DNA from: Streptomyces luteolus
Lineage (GTDB): Bacteria > Actinomycetota > Actinomycetes > Streptomycetales > Streptomycetaceae
Length of the DNA: 64,000 nucleotides
Reading direction: 5' to 3'
Assembly: GCF_029968015.1 (NCBI RefSeq)
Contig: NZ_JASCIS010000014.1
Span: forward strand, 124,001-188,000
This document shows positions 56,929-64,000 of the stretch, one piece after another; position 1 is the first letter of the stretch, and each line of letters starts with the position of its first letter. The notes below the pieces were generated by a model. It worked only from the letters and a program-made list of their open reading frames with translations. It made no database searches and was not told the origin of the DNA. Made by a program: the position numbers and the translations under genes.

Positions 56929-59900
56929 TGTCCTGCCCCCGTCACGGTGATCTGGCATTCGCGGTCGACGCTGCGCATGGAGTTGAGGGTCTCCCACAGG
57001 CCGTAGCGCTGCTCGAAGCCCTTGAGCAGGTTGTGCCGGCCCTTGCCCTGGCTTCGGTAGTAGAGGTCCTGGCCGCGGGATTGCGCCTCCTCGGACTGGC
57101 AGCACCAGTGGTGCAGGAGGTCGCCCAGCTCCCTGCGGACGTCAGCCCGTACGGTGTCGCCCTCGGCGATCGCGGCACGGGCGGCCAGAGCGTCAGCGAG
57201 GTGTTCGGCCTCGGCCCGGTGGGCGGTGATGTGCCCGGCTTGGTTCTCGGCGGCAAGGCCGAGCCTGTGGCGTACGAGGATCACGAGCGCCGCGTGCAGG
57301 GCGCGGCGGCGGGCGGGCAGGGACCACGGGGTGACACTGGCGGGTTCCACGGAGCGGTAGAGGGATCGGTGGTACTCGCCGAAGGTCTCGTAGTGCGAAC
57401 GGTCCCGCGGGCGGGTCGCGTTGAAGTACGTGACGACCAGGCCGGGAACGCGGTGGCGGCCGACGCGGCTGGTGGCCTGGATGTACTCGGCGGTCGTCTT
57501 GGGCTGGCCCTGCATGAGCAGGTAGGCGAGCCGCCGCACGTCGACGCCGACGCTGAGCATGTTCGTACAGGGCAGGAAGGAGACGGACTGCGGGTCCGTC
57601 CAGGGCTTCTCCAGACGGTCGAGGAGGATCGGCTGCTCGGCGCGCGAGGGGTGGTCGCTGCTCAGCTGCTGTACGTCGTCCGCGGTGAGGGCGCGAATGC
57701 CCTGGCCCTCGTCGAGGCCCCGCAGTTGGGCGGGGATGTCGTCGCCTGCGGCGGTGACCGTGCGACCGAGTTCGCGGAGGCTGTGGTGGTAGGCGACCAG
57801 GGTCCAGTAGGCGTCGCGATGTTCTTCGGGCAGCTGGTGGGCTCCCTGGAGCATGGCGGCCGTGGTGGCGACGGAGCCGCGGCCCGCGGTGTGGCCCTGG
57901 GCCATGACGCCGAGGTAGAGGCGGCCGGGGCGGTCGTGGTCGGGGACTGCGAAGAAGCTGTCGCGGGCGTCGAGTCCGGACGGCGGGAAGAGCTGGACGC
58001 TCTGGTGGTGCAAGGCACGGACCTGTTCCGCGGAGCGGCGGATGGTGGCGGTGGCCGCGACGATCTTCGGCGGGCGGCCTGCGCGGTCCGTGCAGAGTTC
58101 CAGAACGGCGGCCTCGTAGAGGCCCACGGTGCTGCCGAGCGGTCCGGTCAACAGGTGCAGCTCGTCCTGGATGACCAGCGACGGGGGCGGGTTGCCGGTG
58201 CCTGCGCCGAAGAGAGCGCCGGAGTCGGGTTCCCAGGCGAGGCGGGCGAACTTGTCGACCGTGCCGAGGACGAACGTCGGCGGCTTCTCGAACAGGTGCT
58301 GATCGACGACCGCGACAGGCAGCTCGCGGTGGAACGCGCAGGCGTCGCGGGGGCAGTTGAAGGCGAACCGGTCGGCCTCGGCCCGGACTCCGTAGTCCGC
58401 GCGGACGCTGGAACGCCGCTCCGGCATGATGCGGGTGCCGCACCAGGGACAGCGGTCCAGGATGAAGACGTCGCCGGGGTGGGTGGCGATGCGCTGTTCG
58501 TCGAATGCGGTCTTGGCCGCTTCGTACTTGTTGGGGGTGGTCCGGTCGCCCACCCACAGGCCGATGGTGATCGGTTCCGTGCCGAGGCCGAGTGCGGGCT
58601 CGGTGCGGCGCAGCTTCTCCAGAGCGCAGATGGTCGTGGCGGCGCGCTGGAACTGCTGGGTGGTGAGCAGGCTGAGGGTGTAGCGGCTCAGGACGGCCGT
58701 TCCGCCACCGTCCATACGTATGCGGCGCAGTGCGATCGTGAAGGCCGCGAGGAGCAGGTACGCCTCCGTCTTGCCGCCGCCGGTGGGGAACCAGATCAGG
58801 TCGGTGATCTCGCGGTCGGCATGGTCGGGGTCGCAGACACCGTCGAGGGCGAGGAGGAAGAAGGCGAGCTGGAAAGGGCGCCAGGTGGCGTCGGCGTCGA
58901 CGGGCGGGTCGATGGCGGCGGGTTCTGAGCGATGGCGCCGCTCTCCGGCCTGGTCGGGTGCGGAGTGGCGCATCTGCAGCAGCATGGCGCGCTGGGCGAC
59001 CTGGAAGGCGGCGAGGAGTTCGGGACGCTCAGGGTCGCAGAGGGTGCGTACGCCGGACTCGACGCGGGCAACGGCCTGGCCGATGCGGTCGAGGATGCGG
59101 TCCGCCGCCTCCTGCCCCCAGGCGGGGAGCTCGACGGAGCGCTGTCCCACGTACCAGGCGTGGTAGGCGGCGGCGAACTCGGCAAGCTCTTCGCGCAGTT
59201 GGTCACGGTGGACGTTCGGGTCGGCGAGGTGGGAGAGGACGAGCGCGGGCGTGTCCAGGGGGCCGCCTGCGCGGATCGCGGGTACTTCGGCGCGGGGCAG
59301 GGACTCGACGGCGAGCCCGGTGACCGAGCCGTCCTCGGCGTGGTCTTCGCGGACGGCGCAGCCGTGGCCGACGGCGTGCGTGACTACGTGACGGTACTGG
59401 AGGCGCAGCTCGCGCTCCTCGGGGTCGCGGCTGGCCAGCCGGACACTGGGGTAGGGCAGCACGGTGCCGTCGAGGGGACGCACGGTCAGCTCGCACTGGA
59501 AAAGCATGTCGTCCCAGTTCGGCGCCTTGCCCGTAGTGCTGTCGTGGCGGGCAGAATTGACCAGGCCGACGGTGACCAGGGTGCCGTCACCGTAGGAACG
59601 GCGGTGGACGGTGATCTCGGCGCGCTTGTCCAGTGCGTGGATGGTGTCCTGGCCGGGTTCGGCGGTGTGCGGCTCCGGCGGCAGAGGGATGCGTTGCCAG
59701 TGCCGTCCGCGTCCGGGGGTGCCCTTCCTGGTCTCGTAGCGGGCTGCGCCGCAGTGCACCTCGATGCGGGTGGCGTCGGTGTAGAAGCTGAGCCCGAGTG
59801 AGGCGGGCAGCCAGCTGTTGGCCTCCGGCACGGGATTGCCCGCGGGTGCCACGTCGGGGGCGTCACGTTCCGCGCCGTCCGCCTCCGGATCCTCCCCGGC

Positions 59901-60056
59901 GCGGTTCAAGTGTCCCTGTATGTCAGCCTGTTGCGGGTAGAGCGTACCCATCAGGTACTGGCGGTCGGGTGGCGCGTCGAGCACCTCGTCGGTCCCTTCG
60001 GCCGGGCCGACGAGGCGACGGTACAGGTAGTCGACGAGTTCCTGGCGGGGGTCCAT
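56925..60056 (-). CDS. drmA: Superfamily 2 helicase, DISARM DrmA-like
   Basis: Helicase of 1043 residues. The N-terminal region starts RQELVDYLYRRLVGP and has QYLMGTLYPQ, both typical of DrmA. Walker A is FPTGGGKTEAYLL (near 422), motif II IQDELHLLTGPLG (near 630), SAT-like AATATI follows, and motif VI is QATSRVGRHR (near 864). A zinc pair CPWCG lies between motifs I and II. ATG at 60056 follows the sigma gene by 61 bases. It overlaps drmB downstream. DrmA binds single-stranded DNA and with DrmB forms the core DISARM complex, as known for the family. Confidence 0.85.
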   Translation of the reverse strand: MDPRQELVDYLYRRLVGPAEGTDEVLDAPPDRQYLMGTLYPQQADIQGHLNRAGEDPEADGAERDAPDVAPAGNPVPEANSWLPASLGLSFYTDATRIEVHCGAARYETRKGTPGRGRHWQRIPLPPEPHTAEPGQDTIHALDKRAEITVHRRSYGDGTLVTVGLVNSARHDSTTGKAPNWDDMLFQCELTVRPLDGTVLPYPSVRLASRDPEERELRLQYRHVVTHAVGHGCAVREDHAEDGSVTGLAVESLPRAEVPAIRAGGPLDTPALVLSHLADPNVHRDQLREELAEFAAAYHAWYVGQRSVELPAWGQEAADRILDRIGQAVARVESGVRTLCDPERPELLAAFQVAQRAMLLQMRHSAPDQAGERRHRSEPAAIDPPVDADATWRPFQLAFFLLALDGVCDPDHADREITDLIWFPTGGGKTEAYLLLAAFTIALRRIRMDGGGTAVLSRYTLSLLTTQQFQRAATTICALEKLRRTEPALGLGTEPITIGLWVGDRTTPNKYEAAKTAFDEQRIATHPGDVFILDRCPWCGTRIMPERRSSVRADYGVRAEADRFAFNCPRDACAFHRELPVAVVDQHLFEKPPTFVLGTVDKFARLAWEPDSGALFGAGTGNPPPSLVIQDELHLLTGPLGSTVGLYEAAVLELCTDRAGRPPKIVAATATIRRSAEQVRALHHQSVQLFPPSGLDARDSFFAVPDHDRPGRLYLGVMAQGHTAGRGSVATTAAMLQGAHQLPEEHRDAYWTLVAYHHSLRELGRTVTAAGDDIPAQLRGLDEGQGIRALTADDVQQLSSDHPSRAEQPILLDRLEKPWTDPQSVSFLPCTNMLSVGVDVRRLAYLLMQGQPKTTAEYIQATSRVGRHRVPGLVVTYFNATRPRDRSHYETFGEYHRSLYRSVEPASVTPWSLPARRRALHAALVILVRHRLGLAAENQAGHITAHRAEAEHLADALAARAAIAEGDTVRADVRRELGDLLHHWCCQSEEAQSRGQDLYYRSQGKGRHNLLKGFEQRYGLWETLNSMRSVDRECQITVTGAGQ

Positions 60057-60117
60057 GGGCGGCAGGTCCTTCGGTGGTCTGGTGAGAGCGGGGCGCTGGG
60101 ATTGAGCGGCACCCGCG

Positions 60118-61596
60118 TTACGTGGTGGAGCTGGGCGGCGGAATGAGCCGGGCCTGTTCAAGGCGGATCCGGAAGACGATCTTCGCCTTCCCTTCGACCT
60201 GCCGGATGCGCTCACGCGTGACGCCGAAGACCCGGCCGATCTCCTCGAGTCTGCTCGGCTCGTCACCGTCGAGACCCAACCGCCGTACGAGGACGTGGCG
60301 ATCGCGCTCGCCGAACGTCTCCAGGACTGCACGGAGCCGCTCCTGGAACTCTTTGCGGACCAGCACGGCATACGGTCCGGGCAGCCGGCTCGGGCCGATC
60401 ACCAGATCCCCGAGGGCCAGGTCGTCGCCGATGATCCGGTCCAGCGAGTCGGTGGTACGGCTGACCTTCCGCACCAGCTCGACCTCCTCGAAGGTCAGAT
60501 CAGCGAGGAAGGCCACGTTCTCGACAGTCCGCGCGCGCCCCTGGACAGCGAGCCGACGTTCGATCACCGCGACCTTCTGCACCTTCTCATGCATGTGCAC
60601 AGGCAGCCGGATCACCGTGCCCTCGTCGGCAAGGGCACGCGTGATGCTCTGCCTGATCCAACTGGAGGCGTACGTGGAGAACTTGAAGCCCTTCGTCGCA
60701 TCGAACTTGCGGGCCGCACGCATCAGCCCGAGCATCCCGTGCTGCTCCATGTCTTCCAGATCGAGGCCATGCCCCTGGTAGGCCTGGACAAGCTTCCACA
60801 CGAGGCGCCGGTTGTGCAGGACGAGGCACTCGTAGGCCCGCCGCCGCTCGCTGTCGCGCGCCAGGGCAGCCAGCTCATCCGCCGGGACGTCGCGGCTCAA
60901 GTCCCCTGTGGCGCCGCGGAGAAGAACGGCGAGCCCGACTTCCTCCTCGGCCTTGAGCAGGAACCGTCCGGACTCGGCCCGCCACCGGTCCTCCTCAAGC
61001 ACCGCCCTCGCGGCGTCGACCGCACGGGCGAGGGACGGATCCAGGGCGGAGAACGCGGCCGCCCCGCCCCTTCCCGTGCCCCGGCCTCGCTGCGAGGAAG
61101 GCTGGGAGGCCGGACGTCCAGACCCCATGCGCTTCGAGGGTGCTGCCGGGAGCGGCTTGGTGATCGGGAACTCAGCGCTCAACTGCCGCGCGTCGGCATC
61201 CCCCAGTCCATGCAGCCGCACGACGCCGGCATGGGCAAGCTTGCTCACGGCTCCATCGGAACCCTTGTAACGAGCGAGCATGCGCCGCGCAGCAGCGAGT
61301 CGCTGCGCGGCGACGCTGGGGAGGTCGGCAGCAACGGCGGAGCGAAGACCGGAAGCCGCCTGCCCGGGCACCCCCTGACTCGGCAGCTGGACACGAATGC
61401 CCATGGCAGCGAGACCACGGCGCAAGCCCTGGCGCTGCCCGTCGGTCGTGAGCCCCAAGCGGTCCGCCTCCGCGGCGAAGGCGACCTCGCTGACGGCGCC
61501 TCCACGCGCAGCGTTGCGCTTCAAGCGCTTGATGACAGCGGGGAGTTGAGTCACGATCTCCGACCGCGCCGCTCCAGCGCCAAGCTCCTCGTCCAC
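60118..61596 (-). CDS. Sigma-70 family RNA polymerase sigma factor (group 2-like)
   Basis: Sigma factor of 492 residues. The N-terminal 70 residues recall region 1.1 or a winged helix (GGAVSEVAFAAEADRLGLTT). A low-complexity linker follows to about 200. Regions 2.1-2.4 occupy about 240-335 (RAYECLVLHNRRLVWKLVQA, LGLMRAARKFDATKGFKFST, YASSWIRQSITRAL). Region 3 follows, and region 4.2 is EEIGRVFGVTRERIRQVEGK. GTG at 61596 has GAAGGGGG just upstream. It heads the operon with drmA and drmB, an unusual place for a sigma factor. Upstream it faces mcrB across a region with two copies of the island dyad. It may drive defence-specific transcription. Confidence 0.87.
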   Translation of the reverse strand: MDEELGAGAARSEIVTQLPAVIKRLKRNAARGGAVSEVAFAAEADRLGLTTDGQRQGLRRGLAAMGIRVQLPSQGVPGQAASGLRSAVAADLPSVAAQRLAAARRMLARYKGSDGAVSKLAHAGVVRLHGLGDADARQLSAEFPITKPLPAAPSKRMGSGRPASQPSSQRGRGTGRGGAAAFSALDPSLARAVDAARAVLEEDRWRAESGRFLLKAEEEVGLAVLLRGATGDLSRDVPADELAALARDSERRRAYECLVLHNRRLVWKLVQAYQGHGLDLEDMEQHGMLGLMRAARKFDATKGFKFSTYASSWIRQSITRALADEGTVIRLPVHMHEKVQKVAVIERRLAVQGRARTVENVAFLADLTFEEVELVRKVSRTTDSLDRIIGDDLALGDLVIGPSRLPGPYAVLVRKEFQERLRAVLETFGERDRHVLVRRLGLDGDEPSRLEEIGRVFGVTRERIRQVEGKAKIVFRIRLEQARLIPPPSSTT

Positions 61597-61667
61597 GCCG
61601 CCCCCTTCCCGTACCAGGTGTCTCGACAGCCCTTGAGGGCCGTGGCGACGTCAGAGACTCTAGAGCC

Positions 61668-61692
61668 AGCCTGTTTACATCGTCAACAGGCT
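61668..61692. promoter_or_regulatory. Island operator copy 2, sigma-gene proximal
   Basis: AGCCTGTTTAC (61668-61678) and GTCAACAGGCT (61682-61692) form an 11-bp-arm dyad with one mismatch around ATC. It lies 72 bases upstream of the sigma gene start and shares the TTkAC-N3-GTCAA core with the other two copies. Apart from this and copy 3, I see nothing assignable in the 300-base sigma-mcrB spacer (61597-61896). Confidence 0.65.
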
Positions 61693-61830
61693 AGCCGCTT
61701 TCGCCTCATGCCGCTTTTGAACACTCAAGACCCGGGACTGCCGGCAAGTTTCGCCGTACAGCCGCCCGCAACGTCAGACCATCGAGTCGGCTCGATCCGG
61801 CCATGGCCGAATATCCACCATGTCGACCCA

Positions 61831-61843
61831 TTGACACTGTCAA
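61831..61843. promoter_or_regulatory. Island operator copy 3, mcrB proximal
   Basis: TTGAC-ACT-GTCAA is a perfect 5-bp-arm dyad 53 bases before the mcrB ATG, in a locally AT-richer stretch. Core and spacer length match copy 1. The TTGACA could also be read as a -35 hexamer, but no -10 sits at the right distance. Confidence 0.6.
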
Positions 61844-61896
61844 CATGTAGGGTTGCCTCTTACTCGTCGCCCACACGCCAGACGGAAGGCACCCTC

Positions 61897-63669
61897 ATGC
61901 CGCTCACCGACAGCTCCGAGTTCCGTCTCCAGCTGCCTGACGGAACGGGAACGGCCACCGGCCGCGTCCTGGACACCGTCGGGAACAACGGCTCGCGCGA
62001 GTTCCGGCTGAACCGGGGTTCGGCCGTGTCGGGCAAGGAGTGGCAGGGCATTGCGGAGTACGCCCGCCGCCGGCGGGCCGCCCTGCGGGCGGACGGCACG
62101 CTCGTCGACTCCACGCGCTGGCCCGGGCAGTGGGAGACCGCCACCGATGTCGACTGCAACTCATCATCGGCCGCGGCCTCCATCGTCCTCGGCTACAGCG
62201 CCAGCGGGCCGACCTCCTGGCGCAACGCGGACGGCCACCAGCTTGCCGACTTCCTGAAGCCCAGCTGGCGCGCACCGCACAAGTCCTGGCTCGTGCGCGG
62301 CTCCAACGTCTCGGGGCGGGATCTCGTCCGCCGCCTGTGGCTTCCCGAAGGGTTCGTCTCCCTCTCAGGGGCTCACCTCCCGCAGCTGGAAGAACCCGAT
62401 CCCACGAAAAGCGCGCTGCGTCGCTACGTCCAGGGCGGATACGAAGGCACCGCTTCATACCACCAGAAGCGCGGCCTGGTCGATGAACTGCACGCCTTCG
62501 TCACGCAGATGCGTATCGGAGACACCGTTGCGACTCTGTCCGACGGCAATCTCTACATCGGCGAGATCACCAGCGAGGCTGTGCAGAACGAATCCCCTGG
62601 CTCACTGTCCAACCTGCGACGCACCGTGACCTGGCAGCAGAAGGGCCACGCCTACGAGGAACTGCCCGAAGGCCTCCAGCAGCGTCTCTCCCTTCAGCAC
62701 GACGTCATCGACCTCACGAACGTCGCCGACACGCTGACCGAACTCGCTCCCTCGCCTCCCGTGGCCGACATCGGGGACCTGCCCACCGAAACGGCACCTC
62801 GCGAGCTGACCCTTCCGCCCACCACCGCCGCGCTCGCCGGCGACCTGCTCCTCCATGATCCGGCCTGGCTGGACGACGTGCGCGAACTGCTCTGGGACGA
62901 ACGGCAGTTGGTGTTCTACGGTCCGCCCGGCACGGGCAAGACCTACCTCGCGATGAAGCTCGCCGAGCACTTCGGCGGCGGCCCCGAGCAGGTCACCCTC
63001 GTTCAGTTCCATCCCTCTTACGCCTACGAGGACTTCTTCGAAGGCTTCCGCCCCGAGGCGGACCCGGACAGCGGCGAGGTGGCGTTCCGGCTCAAGGCCG
63101 GGCCTCTGCGGGAGCTCGCCGACCTCGCCCAGCGCGAGGGGAACCAGCACATCCCGCACTTCCTGATCATCGACGAGATCAATCGGGCCAACCTGGCGAA
63201 GGTCTTCGGTGAGCTGTACTTCCTCCTCGAGTACCGCAAGCGGTCAGTGCGACTCACGTACTCCGGCGACGACTTCACGCTCCCGCCCAACCTGTTCATC
63301 ATCGGCACCATGAACACCGCCGACCGGTCGATCGCCCTCGTCGACACCGCCATGCGCCGCCGCTTCGCATTCGTCGAGCTCTCCCCGCGTACCGAGCCGA
63401 CCCGTGGCCTGCTGTCCCGCTGGCTCCACCGGCACGGCCACGACCAGGAGCCCGCCCGGCTTCTCGACACCCTCAACGAACGCATCGGAGGGGAAGAGTT
63501 CGCCATCGGCCCCTCATACCTGATGAAGCCCTCCGTCCACCGCGAGGGCGGCCTCGACCGCACCTGGCGCACCAAGATCCTCCCTCTGCTCGAAGAGCAC
63601 CACTACGGAGAAGGCATGGACATCGAGCGCCGGTACGGCCTGACGACGCTGCGGAAGTCTCCGTCGTGA
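61897..63669 (+). CDS. mcrB: McrB-type AAA+ GTPase
   Basis: Protein of 590 residues. The C-terminal AAA+ domain has Walker A YGPPGTGKTYLA (near 342), Walker B FLIIDEINRANLAKVFGELY and the McrB signature GTMNTADRSIALVD. The N-terminal 300 residues differ from E. coli McrB. They contain ADFLKPSW and a compact stretch HAFVTQMRIGDTVATLSDGN followed by LYIGEITSE, which looks like an EVE/PUA-like modified-base reader. ATG at 61897 has GGAAGG upstream. It overlaps mcrC by GTGA. McrBC cleaves methylated or otherwise modified DNA. It is divergent from the sigma gene of the DISARM-like operon. Confidence 0.88.
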   Translation: MPLTDSSEFRLQLPDGTGTATGRVLDTVGNNGSREFRLNRGSAVSGKEWQGIAEYARRRRAALRADGTLVDSTRWPGQWETATDVDCNSSSAAASIVLGYSASGPTSWRNADGHQLADFLKPSWRAPHKSWLVRGSNVSGRDLVRRLWLPEGFVSLSGAHLPQLEEPDPTKSALRRYVQGGYEGTASYHQKRGLVDELHAFVTQMRIGDTVATLSDGNLYIGEITSEAVQNESPGSLSNLRRTVTWQQKGHAYEELPEGLQQRLSLQHDVIDLTNVADTLTELAPSPPVADIGDLPTETAPRELTLPPTTAALAGDLLLHDPAWLDDVRELLWDERQLVFYGPPGTGKTYLAMKLAEHFGGGPEQVTLVQFHPSYAYEDFFEGFRPEADPDSGEVAFRLKAGPLRELADLAQREGNQHIPHFLIIDEINRANLAKVFGELYFLLEYRKRSVRLTYSGDDFTLPPNLFIIGTMNTADRSIALVDTAMRRRFAFVELSPRTEPTRGLLSRWLHRHGHDQEPARLLDTLNERIGGEEFAIGPSYLMKPSVHREGGLDRTWRTKILPLLEEHHYGEGMDIERRYGLTTLRKSPS

Positions 63670-64000
63670 CCGAGGCGCCCACGTCGCCCGACGCCGCCGC
63701 CCCGGTACAGGAGATCCGCCTGCGCGAACACGCCCCGGCCGCCTCGGTGCCGCTGGACACCGCCACCGGCAAGGCCATCGCCGCCGCCCGGGTCCTGGAG
63801 AGCGCCGCCCCAGATCCGTTCAGGCCGGGGCACTGGACACTGCGAGCCGGCAGCACCGTGGGGACGGTTCGTGTACCTGTTCCGGGCCGCCCCGGGCCGG
63901 GCCTGACCCTGCGTATCACGCCGAAGACTCCAGTGCGCCGCCTCTTCTTCCTCCTCGGCTTCAGCCTCAGCCCGGAACGGGCCTGGCGCGACGGCGGACC
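63666..64000 (+). CDS. mcrC: McrC-type subunit, 3' truncated by window end
   Basis: The first 111 residues of a McrC-like protein. The GTG start overlaps the mcrB stop. After a Thr/Ala/Pro-rich leader, EIRLREHAPAASVPLDTATG and the segment LRITPKTPVRRLFFLLGFSL match the conserved N-terminal part of McrC, which precedes the PD-(D/E)xK nuclease domain. That domain would lie outside the window, so nuclease residues cannot be checked. Confidence 0.82.
   Translation, partial: MTEAPTSPDAAAPVQEIRLREHAPAASVPLDTATGKAIAAARVLESAAPDPFRPGHWTLRAGSTVGTVRVPVPGRPGPGLTLRITPKTPVRRLFFLLGFSLSPERAWRDGG

Noticed and set aside
36686..60056. Assignment of the island to BREX/Pgl
   Set aside because: There is a kinase and methylases, but no PglZ alkaline-phosphatase-like protein, no PglY/BrxC ATPase and no Lon-like gene in the window.
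61831..61859. TTGACA at 61831 as the -35 of a sigma-70 promoter for mcrB
   Set aside because: No acceptable -10 lies 16-18 bases downstream; the symmetric TTGAC-N3-GTCAA reading explains the sequence better.
60295..61896. Extension of the mcrB frame far upstream, over the sigma gene
   Set aside because: The upstream part is an antisense shadow of the sigma gene. The ATG at 61897 has a ribosome site and gives a normal McrB start.

Overview
The window is high-GC actinobacterial DNA, almost certainly from a Streptomyces chromosome. The evidence is very high third-position G+C, frequent GTG starts, an osaA/osaB-like hybrid kinase and response regulator pair, an XRE/DUF397/RsbW-like ATPase module of the WhiJ type, and streptomycete-style GC-rich dispersed repeats at gene ends. 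Translational coupling (ATGA, GTGA, TGATG) is used throughout.

Left part (1-11.8 kb). A choline-to-betaine-like operon runs rightward: a truncated aldehyde dehydrogenase, an APC permease and a GMC oxidoreductase. It ends in a large nested inverted repeat. Next comes a leftward osmotic/stress signalling pair: a soluble multi-HAMP hybrid histidine kinase followed by a receiver protein. A GAF/SpoIIE-type phosphatase is divergent from it.

Aromatic catabolism (11.8-27.0 kb). A leftward operon carries benzoate 1,2-dioxygenase (benA, benB, benC), the diol dehydrogenase benD, a benzoate transporter and, coupled to it, a large LuxR-type ATPase regulator. A divergent rightward operon starts with a LysR regulator and runs catB, catA, catC, pcaI, pcaJ, pcaF, pcaD. 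Together they take benzoate through catechol and cis,cis-muconate to 3-oxoadipate, then to succinyl-CoA and acetyl-CoA.

Housekeeping and mixed genes (27.0-36.7 kb). These are tRNA-Pro(GGG), a DUF309 protein, a 14-TM drug exporter with a cytosolic tail, a NarL-type two-component system, a VanW-domain membrane-anchored protein, an unrecognised acidic protein, and a divergent TetR/VOC pair.

Defence island (36.7 kb to the end). A leftward N6-adenine methyltransferase-like protein has an N-terminal helix-turn-helix and a degenerate catalytic motif. Divergent from it is a rightward operon: a 2112-residue fusion of a Ser/Thr protein kinase, a DEAD/DEAH helicase, a DUF1998-type zinc region and a nuclease-like tail; a DrmD-like SNF2 helicase; and a DrmMI-like Eco57I-type methylase. 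Converging on these is a leftward operon: a sigma-70 factor, DrmA-like helicase, DrmB-like DUF1998 protein and a UvrD-like helicase. Between the converging units lies an XRE/DUF397/ATPase module. At the right edge an McrB-McrC pair is divergent from the sigma gene and runs off the window. A dyad with core TTGAC-N3-GTCAA occurs in only two places that I found: the methylase/kinase-helicase divergent region and, twice, the sigma/mcrB divergent region. This ties the outer promoters of the island together. I read the island as an expanded DISARM-like system with its own kinase-helicase, sigma factor and McrBC partner. The function is inferred from families and context and has not been shown.
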